DNA from: Sulfitobacter sp. 20_GPM-1509m
GTDB lineage: Bacteria > Pseudomonadota > Alphaproteobacteria > Rhodobacterales > Rhodobacteraceae
Assembly: GCF_000620505.1 (NCBI RefSeq)
Contig: NZ_JIBC01000012.1
Coordinates: 61,701 to 125,700 of the forward strand
Direction of reading: 5' to 3'
Length of the DNA: 64,000 bases
The first letter of the stretch is position 1; each line of letters opens with the position of its first letter. The translations under genes were made by a program, and so were the position numbers. Positions 1 through 10,999 of this stretch are shown here, in pieces. The notes beneath the pieces were generated by a model. That model made no database searches, had not been told where the DNA came from, and saw nothing but the letters and a program-made list of their open reading frames with translations.

Positions 1-472
1 AGTCGATCTCGACCAGCACTTCGATGTCGGTGCCATGTTTCACCGCCGCCGCCGACAGCTCGGCCACGTTGGCCACATCATCCACGCAGACGATGGTGCG
101 CGCGCCGAACTTGGGCAGCCGCGCCAGACGGTCGATCTTGGCCGCGTCGCGGACCTGGTTCGACACCAGAATATCCTTGATCCCGCCACGGGCGAAAACC
201 TCGGCCTCGGACACTTTCTGACAGCACACGCCCACGGCACCGCCCAGACGTTCCTGCAGCTTGGCCACGTCCACCGACTTGTGCATCTTGCCATGCACGC
301 GGTGGCGCATCCCGTGCGCTTTTGCGTAATCGCCCATCTTGACGATATTGCGCTCCAGCGCGTCCAGATCCAGCACAAGGCACGGCGTCTGGATGTCCGC
401 CGCATCCATGCCCGGCAGCGCCGGCACGTCATAGCCCACTTCAAGGCCGTCGAATTTAACAGGTGCGTTCAT
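1..472 (-). CDS. bhcC: beta-hydroxyaspartate aldolase BhcC, N-terminal part (cut by window edge)
   Basis: A leftward reading frame opens with ATG at 472, after a good ribosome site (GAAGGAG), and is open for 157 codons to the window edge. It matches the N-terminus of the D-threonine aldolase / 3-hydroxyaspartate aldolase family (alanine-racemase-type barrel). The signature RVHGKMHKS lies at about residues 58-66, with K62 the probable PLP-binding lysine. In the beta-hydroxyaspartate cycle this enzyme condenses glyoxylate with glycine to (2R,3S)-beta-hydroxyaspartate. It follows bhcB by 13 bp, so it is the third gene of a bhcA-bhcB-bhcC operon. The family is clear; the specific role is inferred from the operon. 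The expected fourth gene, bhcD, would lie left of the window. Confidence 0.87.
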   Translation of the reverse strand, partial: MNAPVKFDGLEVGYDVPALPGMDAADIQTPCLVLDLDALERNIVKMGDYAKAHGMRHRVHGKMHKSVDVAKLQERLGGAVGVCCQKVSEAEVFARGGIKDILVSNQVRDAAKIDRLARLPKFGARTIVCVDDVANVAELSAAAVKHGTDIEVLVEID

Positions 473-485
473 GGTGTTGGCTCCT

Positions 486-1451
486 TCAATTGGACCACGG
501 CAGGGCGTCAAGATCGACGTTCCCACCGGTGATGATGATCCCGACCCGCTTGCCCGCGAACCGGTCCTTGTTGGCAAGAATGGTGGCCAGCGGCACCGCG
601 CTGCTGGCCTCCATCACGATTTTCATACGCTTCCACGTCAGTTTCATCGCGCCCACGATCTGATCTTCCGAGGCTGTCAGCACATCGCTGACGTGGTTTG
701 ACACAAAATGCCATGTCAAATCCTTCAGCGGCACCTTCAGCCCGTCGGCAATCGTATCCGGCGCGTCATCCGCAATGATGTGACCCGCACGGAAACTGCG
801 TGCGGCATCGTCGGCCTGTTCCGGCTCGGCGGCGATGATCTGAACCTCGGGCGCCAGATGCGACAGGGTCAGGCAGGTGCCCGAAATCATGCCGCCGCCA
901 CCGATGGGGGCCACGACCATGTCCAGCCCGTCGGTCTGCTCCATCAGCTCGCGCGAACAGGTGCCTTGGCCCGCGATCACGCGCGGATCGTTGTAAGGAT
1001 GCACAAAATCACCCCCCGTGCGCGCCTGCACCTCGGCAAAGACCGCCTCGCGCGATGTGGTCGACGGCTCGCATTCGGTGATGACCCCGCCATAGCCGCG
1101 CACCGCATCCTTTTTCGCCTGTGGCGCGGTGCGGGGCATGACCACGTTGCACGGAATACCCCGCCGCCCGGCGGCGTAGCTCAGCGACAGCGCGTGGTTG
1201 CCCGACGAATGGGTGCAGACACCGGCCTGCGCCTCGGCATCGGACAGGCCGAACACCGCGTTCGACGCGCCACGCACCTTGAACGCGCCCGCCTTCTGGA
1301 AGTTCTCGCATTTGAAAAACAACTGCGCGCCGGTCAGCTCGTTCAGGAACGATGACGTCAAAACCGGCGTGCGGTGGATATAGGGCGCAATCCGCGCGTG
1401 CGCCGTCAGCATGTCGTCAAAGGTCGGGATATACATGGCCGTATCTTTCAT
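486..1451 (-). CDS. bhcB: beta-hydroxyaspartate dehydratase BhcB
   Basis: A 321-residue fold-type II PLP enzyme of the serine/threonine dehydratase family. Visible motifs are the PLP lysine in AGAFKVRG (K58), the substrate loop SSGNH (82-86), the glycine-rich phosphate-binding loop GGGG (184-187) and a C-terminal TGGNVDLD. In the cycle it dehydrates beta-hydroxyaspartate to iminosuccinate. The chosen ATG at 1451 shares one base with the bhcA stop (TGATG), which suggests translational coupling. A GTG directly before it or an ATG at 1436 are possible alternatives. By itself it could be annotated threonine dehydratase; its place between bhcA and bhcC favours BhcB. Confidence 0.88.
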   Translation of the reverse strand: MKDTAMYIPTFDDMLTAHARIAPYIHRTPVLTSSFLNELTGAQLFFKCENFQKAGAFKVRGASNAVFGLSDAEAQAGVCTHSSGNHALSLSYAAGRRGIPCNVVMPRTAPQAKKDAVRGYGGVITECEPSTTSREAVFAEVQARTGGDFVHPYNDPRVIAGQGTCSRELMEQTDGLDMVVAPIGGGGMISGTCLTLSHLAPEVQIIAAEPEQADDAARSFRAGHIIADDAPDTIADGLKVPLKDLTWHFVSNHVSDVLTASEDQIVGAMKLTWKRMKIVMEASSAVPLATILANKDRFAGKRVGIIITGGNVDLDALPWSN

Positions 1452-2641
1452 CACGCGGCGTCCTGCTGCCGCACAGTGCGGTTGGCGCGATAATAATCCT
1501 GCGCCGCCGCCACGCCCGAGCCAAGCGTTATATCCAGACCCAGGTCAGCCATGCACATTTCCGCCGTCGCAATCCCCGACAGCATCATGACGTCCGTCAG
1601 GCTGCCCAGATGGCCGATGCGGAACACCTTGCCCGCAACCTCGCCCAGACCGACGCCAAAGGCGACGCCGTAGGCTTCCGCCGCATGGGTCACGATGTCG
1701 GTCGCGTTGAACCCCTCGGGCGTGCGGATGGCGCTGACCGTGTCGGAATAAAGATCCGGGCTGGCCGCACACAGCTCAAGCCCCCAGGCGCCCACCGCCG
1801 CCCGCACGCCTTCGGCAATACGGTGATGGCGGGCAAAGACAGCATCCAGCCCCTCGCTCAGCAGCATCCCGCAGGCGGTGTTCAGACCATTCAGCAGGCC
1901 CACCGCAGGCGTGTAGGGATAGGCGTTGTTGGCATAGCCCTTGGCCATATCGTGCACGTCAAAGAAGGTGCGCGGCAGCTTGGCGGATTTGGTCGCCTCC
2001 ATCGCCTTGGCGCTGAACCCGACGATGCCCAGACCGGCGGGCAGCATGAAGCCCTTTTGCGATCCGGTCACGGCCACATCCACGCCCCAGTCGTCAAACC
2101 GGAATTCCATCGACCCGATCGACGACACGCCGTCCACGAACAACATCGCAGGGTGGCCCGCCGTATCCAACGCGTGCCGCACGGCCGCAATGTTCGACCG
2201 CACGCCGGTCGCGGTTTCGTTGTGCGTGGCCAGCACCGCCTTGATCTGGTGGCCCGTGTCGGCGGCCAGAATCTCGGCGTACCGATCCGCAGGCACGCCC
2301 TGCCCCCATGGGGTTTCGACCACGTTCACGTTCAGCCCGTGGCGCTGGCACATGTCGATCCAGCGTTGCGAAAACATCCCGTTGCGCGCGGCCAGAACGG
2401 TGTCGCCCGCGCTGAGCGTGTTGGTCAGCGCGGTTTCCCAGCCCCCCGTGCCGGTCGAGGGGAAGATGAACACCTCGGCGCTGGTGCTTTTCAGCACCTT
2501 GCGCACGCCAGCGCGGGCGGGGTGCAGGATTTGCCCGAACAGCGGCGACCGGTGGTCGATGGTCGGCATGTCACAGGCCTTGCGCAGGTTCTCGGGGATG
2601 TTGGTCGGCCCCGGAATGAAAACTGGGTTCTGAAAGCTCAT
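1451..2641 (-). CDS. bhcA: aspartate-glyoxylate aminotransferase BhcA
   Basis: A 396-residue class V PLP aminotransferase of the alanine/serine-glyoxylate type. The N-terminus has the IPGPTNIP signature, STGTGGWE binds the cofactor phosphate, FVDGVSSIGS carries the PLP-ring aspartate (D170), and K196 in GSQKGFMLP is the Schiff-base lysine. BhcA moves the amino group of aspartate to glyoxylate, giving glycine and oxaloacetate. The start at 2641 follows AAGGAGAC by a normal spacing; longer frames read into the divergent promoter. Its relatives include ureidoglycine-glyoxylate aminotransferase, which would also suit a purine locus, but the attached bhcB, bhcC and divergent IclR gene make BhcA the better call. 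Confidence 0.87.
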   Translation of the reverse strand: MSFQNPVFIPGPTNIPENLRKACDMPTIDHRSPLFGQILHPARAGVRKVLKSTSAEVFIFPSTGTGGWETALTNTLSAGDTVLAARNGMFSQRWIDMCQRHGLNVNVVETPWGQGVPADRYAEILAADTGHQIKAVLATHNETATGVRSNIAAVRHALDTAGHPAMLFVDGVSSIGSMEFRFDDWGVDVAVTGSQKGFMLPAGLGIVGFSAKAMEATKSAKLPRTFFDVHDMAKGYANNAYPYTPAVGLLNGLNTACGMLLSEGLDAVFARHHRIAEGVRAAVGAWGLELCAASPDLYSDTVSAIRTPEGFNATDIVTHAAEAYGVAFGVGLGEVAGKVFRIGHLGSLTDVMMLSGIATAEMCMADLGLDITLGSGVAAAQDYYRANRTVRQQDAA

Positions 2642-2698
2642 GTCCGTCTCCTTGATGTGTTGCACCCACCTTAGGACAGTGATCGCGCGCACCCAATT

Positions 2699-2721
2699 TT
2701 TTTGAAATCGTTTTTCAAAAA
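2699..2721. promoter_or_regulatory. 9-bp inverted repeat, putative BhcR operator 1
   Basis: Arms TTTTTGAAA (2699-2707) and TTTCAAAAA (2713-2721) pair perfectly around a 5-bp spacer. The dyad lies between the divergent bhcA and bhcR starts, 58 bp before bhcA. It is AT-rich in a GC-rich background, as expected of a promoter or operator. Assignment to BhcR is inferred from position. Confidence 0.6.
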
Positions 2722-2762
2722 TGCTATAAAGGGAAAAATCACGTCATGTCAGTGCCTTGCAT

Positions 2763-2779
2763 TTTTCATATCGTGAAAA
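2763..2779. promoter_or_regulatory. 6-bp inverted repeat, putative BhcR operator 2
   Basis: TTTTCA (2763-2768) and TGAAAA (2774-2779) are separated by 5 bp, 30 bp before the bhcR start. It shares the TTTCA/TGAAA theme and 5-bp spacer with the dyad at 2699-2721 but with the arms in the opposite order, so it could be a second regulator site or an autoregulatory site. Confidence 0.45.
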
Positions 2780-2808
2780 CGGCTTTCGCGTTAAATCAAA
2801 GGCATTAT

Positions 2809-3636
2809 ATGGTTTCCCAAGATAATCCCCCCTCCGAACCCCGCCGCGCCCGTGGCCGCCCCCGCGACTGGTCCGACAAGACCGCGCAGAACACCATCAA
2901 ATCGCTGGACCGCGCGATGGAGGTGTTCGAGTTTCTCAGCGAACATCAGGGCAAGGCGCTGACCACGCTGGCATCGGAAACCGACCAGTCTCCGGCCACG
3001 GTCTACCGAATCCTGGTGACGCTCGAAGGGCGCGGGTTGGTGGAATTTGACGCTGTCGAACAGCTTTGGCACATCGGCCCGCGCGCCTTTGTCATCGGTG
3101 CGCGGTTCCTGCGCCGCACCAGCCTTGTCGAACGCGCCCGCCCGGTGATGCGGCGGCTGATGGAGCAAACGGGCGAGACGGCAAATCTGGGCATCGAACG
3201 CGGCGGACAGGTTCTGTTCGTCAGCCAGGTCGAAACCGAGGCCACCATTCGCGCCTTCTTCCCCCCCGGCACCCTGTCGCCCATGCACGCCTCGGGCATC
3301 GGCAAGGCGTTGTTGGCGGAAATGGACGACGCGCGGTTGCAACGGGCTTTGGCGGGCAAAGAGTTGACCGCCTTCACCCCGTACAGCATCACCCATCTGG
3401 ACGCCCTGCGCGCCGATCTGGAACAGGTCCGCGCGCGCGGCTATGCGGTGGACGCCGAAGAACGCAACATCGGCATGCGCTGCATCGCGGCGCCGGTGTT
3501 CGACATTCATCAAGAAGCGGTGGCGGGGATTTCGGTCTCTGGCCCGACAAGCCGCGTGGGTCTGGAGGATATCGAACGGCTGAGCGAAGCGGTGCGGGCA
3601 GCGGCGCGGGATTTGACAGCGACGTTGGGGGGCTAG
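2809..3636 (+). CDS. bhcR: IclR-family transcriptional regulator BhcR
   Basis: A 275-residue IclR-type regulator. An N-terminal basic stretch with an AT-hook-like RGRPRDW core (about residues 14-21) precedes the winged helix-turn-helix (about 30-90, with TDQSPATVYRIL as recognition helix). The C-terminal IclR effector domain includes the typical HASGIGKALLAE and DAEERNIGMRCIAAPVFD segments. The start at 2809 follows an AAAGG ribosome site; an upstream in-frame ATG at 2746 would place the dyad at 2763 inside the gene. It is divergent from bhcABC, the arrangement known for BhcR in Paracoccus denitrificans, where glyoxylate modulates DNA binding; that effector is assumed here. Confidence 0.85.
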   Translation: MVSQDNPPSEPRRARGRPRDWSDKTAQNTIKSLDRAMEVFEFLSEHQGKALTTLASETDQSPATVYRILVTLEGRGLVEFDAVEQLWHIGPRAFVIGARFLRRTSLVERARPVMRRLMEQTGETANLGIERGGQVLFVSQVETEATIRAFFPPGTLSPMHASGIGKALLAEMDDARLQRALAGKELTAFTPYSITHLDALRADLEQVRARGYAVDAEERNIGMRCIAAPVFDIHQEAVAGISVSGPTSRVGLEDIERLSEAVRAAARDLTATLGG

Positions 3637-3641
3637 CTCCA

Positions 3642-3810
3642 AACACCAGAGCCCGGAATCAAGGCACGCAGTGCCGCCGGGCAGCGCCCGACCGCCCCAT
3701 GGGCGGGCGCTTCCTCACCGGCTTGCGATCCAAATACCTCACGCCAAAGACGTGAGATAAAGTGCCAGTTACAAGGGTGGCGATGCCCACCCGCGGTCAG
3801 GCGCTGCCCT
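3642..3810 (+). repeat. intergenic repeat family A, copy A1
   Basis: About 170 bp lying exactly between the convergent 3' ends of bhcR and allE. It shares nearly identical blocks with 18966-19132 (same orientation) and 16030-16241 (inverted). The core can form a GC-rich hairpin (AGCGCCC pairing with GGGCGCT). No open frame looks genuine. Confidence 0.75.
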
Positions 3811-3820
3811 CTATCGTGAC

Positions 3821-4648
<828 letters not shown>

Positions 4649-4777
4649 CAGCATCTCCTGTAAGCGCATGATATTTGGATCAGTATGGGCCACACCGCCC
4701 GCCGCCGCCATCTGGAAAACGGCGACAGCACCTTTCGGTTTGATTTGACAATCATCGCAGGGTTATCGGTTTTCCAA

Positions 4778-6109
<1,332 letters not shown>

Positions 6110-6133
6110 GTCATCCGTCCTTGGAAATAGGCA

Positions 6134-6158
6134 CCCAAGGCGCTGTGTGCGCCTTGGG
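6134..6158 (-). terminator. perfect hairpin between permease gene and guaD
   Basis: CCCAAGGCGC (6134-6143) and GCGCCTTGGG (6149-6158) form a 10-bp stem with a 5-nt loop, in the 58-bp gap between the permease stop and the guaD start. No T-tract follows in the leftward direction, so it is more likely an RNA-processing or attenuating hairpin than a full terminator. Confidence 0.5.
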
Positions 6159-6167
6159 TCTGTTTGG

Positions 6168-7751
6168 TCATTCGCCGGGGGCTATGCCCGGGGCGTTCTC
6201 GGGCAGGGGCATCTCGGGGATTTCATCCTCGCGGTGAAAGATCGGGTAGATGAACAGGAACGCCGCCGCGATCAGATAGCCCACGGCAACCCCGCTGAAC
6301 GCAGGCCAATGCAGGCTGGCCGCGTGGATGATCCCCACCAGCGACATGCCGAACGCCGCCAGCGCAAAGCCGCCCGCGTTGCGGAAATTGCCGTCGATGA
6401 CGCTGGCCACGATGGCGCCCCAGATCAGGCCGGTCAGGATCGCGCCCTGGCTCAGCGCCAGATGCCCCTCGAAATGCGCGCCCTGTTGCAGCAATGCCGC
6501 CGTCAGCGCCGGATCGCCCATTTCAGGCAGCGACTGCGCCCCGACCGCGGCCAGCGCCCCCATCATCGCGCCCCACTTGATGACCAGAAACCCCGAGATA
6601 TGGGGCATCATCGCAATTGTCACAGCCGCCATATGCTCGGTCTTGACCGAATGGGCGGTGTTGGTGATCAGGCTCAGCGCCACGAACACCAGCACGGGCG
6701 CGGCGGCGGCCACCGGGATCAGGTTGTTCAGAAAGGCCAGCAGGCCAAAGAACACGGCAAAGGGAATGACCAGCCCGACCCCGATGATATAGCCCGAATG
6801 CGCGCCCATGCGTTTGTAGGCCGGATGCCCGATATAGGCCGTCGTCGGAAAGGGCGAGCCGAACAGCGCGCCCACCATCGTGCCCACACCATCCGTCACC
6901 TGACAGGTCGCCACAGGATAGGTGTCGCCCGCCGCCTCGGCGCTTTCGACGTTGTTCATGGTTTCGATGAAGTTATAGATCTGCACCGGCACCAGAACCA
7001 GAAACAGCTCGGGGTTGGCAAACAGGTGCTGGATGCCCGCGATCAGGTCACCGAAATAGGGCAGCGGCGGATAGAACGCGACGCCGTCAAAGCTGACGCT
7101 GGCCTTGCCCATGCCCAGTGCCACCACGGTGCCCACGATCAGCGCCAGCAGGCCGGCGGGCATGTTGAACGGCAGCCGGAACCGCCCCACCAGCCCCCAC
7201 AGGATGATGATCATCGACGCGAAGCCGACATAGGGGTCCTCGAACACCGTGGCCAAGGGCACCGTGCCGATGAACACCAGCGCGATGCCGCACAGCGTGC
7301 CCAGCATCCCCGCACGCGGTGTCACACGTTTCAGCAAGGGGCCGACAATGGCGCCCATCGCCGCCACGATACCGCCCATGAACCCCGCACCGATGCCCAC
7401 CTGCCACGCCAGCAGCGGATCATTCGTGGCCCAGTAAATCGGGCCGATGACACCGAACAGATAGACAAACATCACCGGCGTCGAAATGCCGTAAGGCAGC
7501 GCGGTGAAATCCCGCCCTGCCCGCGTGGCGGCGCGTTTGGCCAGCCAGGTGTACACCGCAACCCCCGCCATGATCGCCACCGCAGCCCCGGGCAGGATGC
7601 GCCCGAACACGATGGCCGCGGGCATGTCGAACACGAACTGGCAGACCCCCGCCAGCACGATCAGGTTGATCAGGTTGTCGGTAAACAACGCCCAGAACGC
7701 GCTGAAATCACTGCGCGCGAACAGTCTGTAATTGTATGTTTTGCCGTCCAT
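6168..7751 (-). CDS. NCS2-type purine permease (xanthine/guanine/hypoxanthine)
   Basis: A 527-residue, very hydrophobic protein with about twelve or more membrane segments. It resembles the NCS2/AzgA-like permeases of the nucleobase transporter superfamily (FTALPYGISTPVMFVYLFGVI near the first third, NFIETMNNVESAEAAGD mid-protein). The start at 7751 follows GGAGGAG; ten further upstream codons in frame are unlikely. It lies between xdhC and guaD on the same strand, so the substrate is probably a purine base such as guanine or xanthine. Exact specificity cannot be read from sequence. Confidence 0.8.
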   Translation of the reverse strand: MDGKTYNYRLFARSDFSAFWALFTDNLINLIVLAGVCQFVFDMPAAIVFGRILPGAAVAIMAGVAVYTWLAKRAATRAGRDFTALPYGISTPVMFVYLFGVIGPIYWATNDPLLAWQVGIGAGFMGGIVAAMGAIVGPLLKRVTPRAGMLGTLCGIALVFIGTVPLATVFEDPYVGFASMIIILWGLVGRFRLPFNMPAGLLALIVGTVVALGMGKASVSFDGVAFYPPLPYFGDLIAGIQHLFANPELFLVLVPVQIYNFIETMNNVESAEAAGDTYPVATCQVTDGVGTMVGALFGSPFPTTAYIGHPAYKRMGAHSGYIIGVGLVIPFAVFFGLLAFLNNLIPVAAAAPVLVFVALSLITNTAHSVKTEHMAAVTIAMMPHISGFLVIKWGAMMGALAAVGAQSLPEMGDPALTAALLQQGAHFEGHLALSQGAILTGLIWGAIVASVIDGNFRNAGGFALAAFGMSLVGIIHAASLHWPAFSGVAVGYLIAAAFLFIYPIFHREDEIPEMPLPENAPGIAPGE

Positions 7752-7793
7752 GACGGGCACTCCTCCACTGCGACCGGACACGCACGCCTGATG

Positions 7794-8663
7794 TCAGGCG
7801 GTCCTCCCTGCCCGGTCTGATTGTGCGCCCCCTCCGGGCGCTTCGTTTTCCCCCAAGGGGGCAGTCGCGGCAGTTTCAGAGGTCAATTCAGCCATCACTT
7901 CGGCCACCACAAAGGCCGCAATGACGCTGGGCCGCTTGTCGCGGCTGCCGCTTGCCCCGATGGGGCAATTCAAATGTTCGATGCTTTGGCCGTCGCAATG
8001 GTCGCGCAGCCAGTTGCGGAATTTCACCCGTTTGGTGGCCGATCCGATCATGCCCACATAGGCCGCGTCGCCCCGTTCCAGCGCCGCTGATGTCAGCAGA
8101 AAGTCCAGCCCGTGATCATGCGTCAGCACGACAAAGGCGCTGCCCGAAGGGGCGGTCGCAATCTCGACCTCGGGGATCATGCTGAACCGCATGTCCACAT
8201 CCGCACGGCACTGCGCCAGTTCCTCGGGGCGGGTGTCGACCAGAACGCAGTTCACCGGCAGGTGCTGCAACTGGTCCGCCAGCGCCCGACCCACATGGCC
8301 GGCCCCCATCACGTAGACCGAAGGCAAGGCCGCCTGCGCCTGTTGCGCCTGTTTCAGCGCCGCGCGACGGTCCCCCTGCCGCATCCGCACCAGCGACAGC
8401 TCGACCCGGCCACCGCAACACTGGCCAATCTCCGGCCCCAGCGGCACGTCCATCGCGGCGTTCAGCGCACCGTCCGTCAGCATGGCGCGGGCGCGTTCAA
8501 TCGCCATATGCTCCAGCTGACCACCACCGATGGTGCCGCACAGCGCGTGCGGGGCCACGAACATTTGCGTGCCTTCGTTGCGCGGCGACGATCCGCGCAC
8601 GCGGGTCAGCGTGACACAGATCACCGACGCATGGGCCGACAGGAAATCAGCAAGCGCGCTCAT
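7794..8663 (-). CDS. xdhC: xanthine dehydrogenase accessory protein XdhC
   Basis: A 289-residue XdhC/CoxF-family protein that handles and sulfurates the molybdenum cofactor before insertion into xanthine dehydrogenase. The N-terminal domain has the typical VRGSSPRNEGTQMFV and TIGGGQLEHMAIERA motifs; the C-terminal Rossmann half has VYVMGAGHVGRALADQL, then VVLTHDHGLDFLL and YVGMIGSATKR, and ends in a CPIGASGSRDKRPSVIAAFVVAEV segment. The last about 25 residues are poorly conserved. Its start is only 4 bp beyond the xdhB stop. Confidence 0.92.
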   Translation of the reverse strand: MSALADFLSAHASVICVTLTRVRGSSPRNEGTQMFVAPHALCGTIGGGQLEHMAIERARAMLTDGALNAAMDVPLGPEIGQCCGGRVELSLVRMRQGDRRAALKQAQQAQAALPSVYVMGAGHVGRALADQLQHLPVNCVLVDTRPEELAQCRADVDMRFSMIPEVEIATAPSGSAFVVLTHDHGLDFLLTSAALERGDAAYVGMIGSATKRVKFRNWLRDHCDGQSIEHLNCPIGASGSRDKRPSVIAAFVVAEVMAELTSETAATAPLGENEAPGGGAQSDRAGRTA

Positions 8664-8667
8664 GGCG

Positions 8668-10986
8668 TCACGCCCCCGCCCGCAACCGCGCCACCGCCAT
8701 CAGCACCCGTTCGGGCGTCGCAGGGGCATCCAGACGCGGGCAGACGGTGTAATCCGCCACTGACGCCACCGCCATCGACAGTGCCTCGAACACCGAAATG
8801 CCCAGCATGAAGGGCGGCTCGCCCACGGCCTTGGACCGTTTGATCGTCAGCTCGCGGTTCTCGGACCAGTCGGCCAAATTGACGTTGAAAATGCGCGGCC
8901 GGTCGCTGGCCAGCGGGATCTTGTAGGTCGACGGCGCATGGGTGCGCAGCGCGCCCTTGTCGTCCCACCACAGCTCTTCCGTGGTCAGCCAACCCATGCC
9001 CTGAATGAACGCGCCCTCGACCTGTCCCTTGTCCAGAACAGGGTTCAGCGACCGGCCCACGTCGTGCAGGATGTCGGTCCGCGTGACGCGGTATTCGCCG
9101 GTCAGCGTGTCGATCATCACCTCGGAACAGGACGCGCCATAGGCGTAATAATAGAACGGACGCCCCTTGCCGCTGGCACGGTCCCAATGGATGTCGGGCG
9201 TTTTGTAAAAGCCTGCCGCCGAAAGCTGCACGCGCGCCATATAGGCCTGTTTGATGAAACTGTCGAAGGACAGCGTGTCGGTACCGATTTGTACAAGATT
9301 GGGCAGAAACCGTACATCTTCGGGTGCCACGCCCCATTTGTCAGCGGCGAACGCAACCAGCCGCCCCTTGATCTGCTCGACCGCATTCAGCGCCGCCATC
9401 CCGTTCAGGTCCGACCCCGACGACGCCGCCGTGGCGGATGTGTTCGGCACCTTTTCCGTCGTGGTCCTGGTGATCTTGATGCGGTCGAAATCCACCTGGA
9501 ACGCATCGGCCACAACCTGCGCCACCTTGGTGTTCAGCCCCTGCCCCATCTCGGTGCCGCCGTGGTTCAGCGCGATGGAGCCGTCAGAGTATACATGCAC
9601 CAGCGCACCGGCCTGATTGTAGTGGGTGGCGGTGAACGAGATGCCGAATTTGACCGGCGTCAGGGCGATGCCCTTTTTCAGGATTTTAGACCCTGCATTG
9701 AACTCAACAATCTCTGCCCGCCGCTGGCGATAGGCGGCGGCTTCCTCCAGCTCGTCCACCAGCCGGCCGATGATATTGTCCTGCACCTGCTGGTGATACG
9801 GCGTCAGATCCCGCCCCGCATCGCCATAGAAATTCACCTTGCGCACGTCCAGCGGATCGCGGCCCGTGGCGTATGCAATCTCTTCGATCATCCGTTCGGC
9901 AGCGACCACACCCTGCGGCCCGCCAAAGCCGCGAAAGGCCGTGTTCGAGACTGTATTCGTCTTCATCGGACGGCTGGTCAGCCGCACATGCGGGTAGAAA
10001 TAGGCGTTGTCGGCGTGAAACAGCGCGCGGTCCGTCACCGGCCCGGACAGGTCCGACGAATACCCGCAGCGCGCGGCAAAACTGCTTTCGACCGCTTGAA
10101 TGCGCCCGTCGTTGTCAAAGCCCACGTCGTAATCCACCACGAAATCATGGCGCTTGCCCGTCGCGGTCATGTCCTGATCGCGGTCGGGGCGGATTTTCAC
10201 CGCGCGGTTCCATTTCTTTGCAGCCATCGCGGCGACCACGCAGAACAGGTTCATCTGGCTTTCCTTGCCGCCAAAGCCGCCGCCCATCCGCCGCACGTTC
10301 ACCGTGACCGCATTGGACGGCACACCCAGCACATGCGCCACCATATGCTGCGCCTCGGACGGGTGCTGGGTGCTGCAATGCACCACCACGTCGTCATCCT
10401 CGCCCGGAATGGCAAAGGCAATCTGCCCTTCCAGATACATATGATCCTGCCCGCCGATGGTGATCCGCCCCTGAAGGCGGTTGGCAGCTGCGGCAAAGCC
10501 GTCTTCGACCGTGCCACGCTCCAGCTTCAAGGGTGCTGTGACATGGGGGTATCCGGCCTCCTGCGCGGCACCCACATCCAGCGCATGGGGCAGAACGGTG
10601 CAATCCACCTGCGCCAGCTCTGCCGCGCGGCGGGCAGCATCGCGGGTGTCTGCAATCACCGCAAACAGCGGCTGGCCGTGGAATTCGATCTTGTCGGTGG
10701 GGAACACCGGCTCGTCGTTCTGCCCCGTGGGGCTGATGTCATTGCACCCCGGCACATCGGCGGCGGTCAGTACGCCGACCACACCGGGGGCTGTGCGCAC
10801 CGCGCTCAGGTCAATCGCGTTCAGCGTGGCGTGCGCCACCTTCGACACGCCCAGATAGGCGTGCAGCGTGCCCTGCGGTTGCGGAATGTCGTCGGTGTAA
10901 TCCGCCGAACCCGTCACATGTTTGATGGCGCTGTCGTGAATACGGTCGGTGTGGACCGCGCCCCGGATCGAAAGTTCGTCTTTCAT
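8668..10986 (-). CDS. xdhB: xanthine dehydrogenase, molybdopterin-binding subunit
   Basis: A 772-residue large subunit of bacterial xanthine dehydrogenase, which oxidises hypoxanthine and xanthine to urate. Start at 10986 follows TAAGGAGGAG; the much longer frame upstream is an overlap into xdhA. Visible family motifs include GSADYTDDIPQPQGTLHAYLG at the N-terminus, cofactor segments RMGGGFGGKES and TAFRGFGGPQG, GGTEMGQGLNTKV, and GEPPFMLG with the catalytic glutamate near the C-terminus. It lies 13 bp after xdhA and 4 bp before xdhC. Confidence 0.95.
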   Translation of the reverse strand: MKDELSIRGAVHTDRIHDSAIKHVTGSADYTDDIPQPQGTLHAYLGVSKVAHATLNAIDLSAVRTAPGVVGVLTAADVPGCNDISPTGQNDEPVFPTDKIEFHGQPLFAVIADTRDAARRAAELAQVDCTVLPHALDVGAAQEAGYPHVTAPLKLERGTVEDGFAAAANRLQGRITIGGQDHMYLEGQIAFAIPGEDDDVVVHCSTQHPSEAQHMVAHVLGVPSNAVTVNVRRMGGGFGGKESQMNLFCVVAAMAAKKWNRAVKIRPDRDQDMTATGKRHDFVVDYDVGFDNDGRIQAVESSFAARCGYSSDLSGPVTDRALFHADNAYFYPHVRLTSRPMKTNTVSNTAFRGFGGPQGVVAAERMIEEIAYATGRDPLDVRKVNFYGDAGRDLTPYHQQVQDNIIGRLVDELEEAAAYRQRRAEIVEFNAGSKILKKGIALTPVKFGISFTATHYNQAGALVHVYSDGSIALNHGGTEMGQGLNTKVAQVVADAFQVDFDRIKITRTTTEKVPNTSATAASSGSDLNGMAALNAVEQIKGRLVAFAADKWGVAPEDVRFLPNLVQIGTDTLSFDSFIKQAYMARVQLSAAGFYKTPDIHWDRASGKGRPFYYYAYGASCSEVMIDTLTGEYRVTRTDILHDVGRSLNPVLDKGQVEGAFIQGMGWLTTEELWWDDKGALRTHAPSTYKIPLASDRPRIFNVNLADWSENRELTIKRSKAVGEPPFMLGISVFEALSMAVASVADYTVCPRLDAPATPERVLMAVARLRAGA

Positions 10987-10999
10987 CGCATTCTCCTCC

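Noticed and set aside
1451..2641. Ureidoglycine-glyoxylate aminotransferase (PucG) instead of BhcA
   Set aside because: Same superfamily and plausible in a purine locus, but the bhcB-bhcC-IclR context fits BHAC better. Not excluded by sequence alone.
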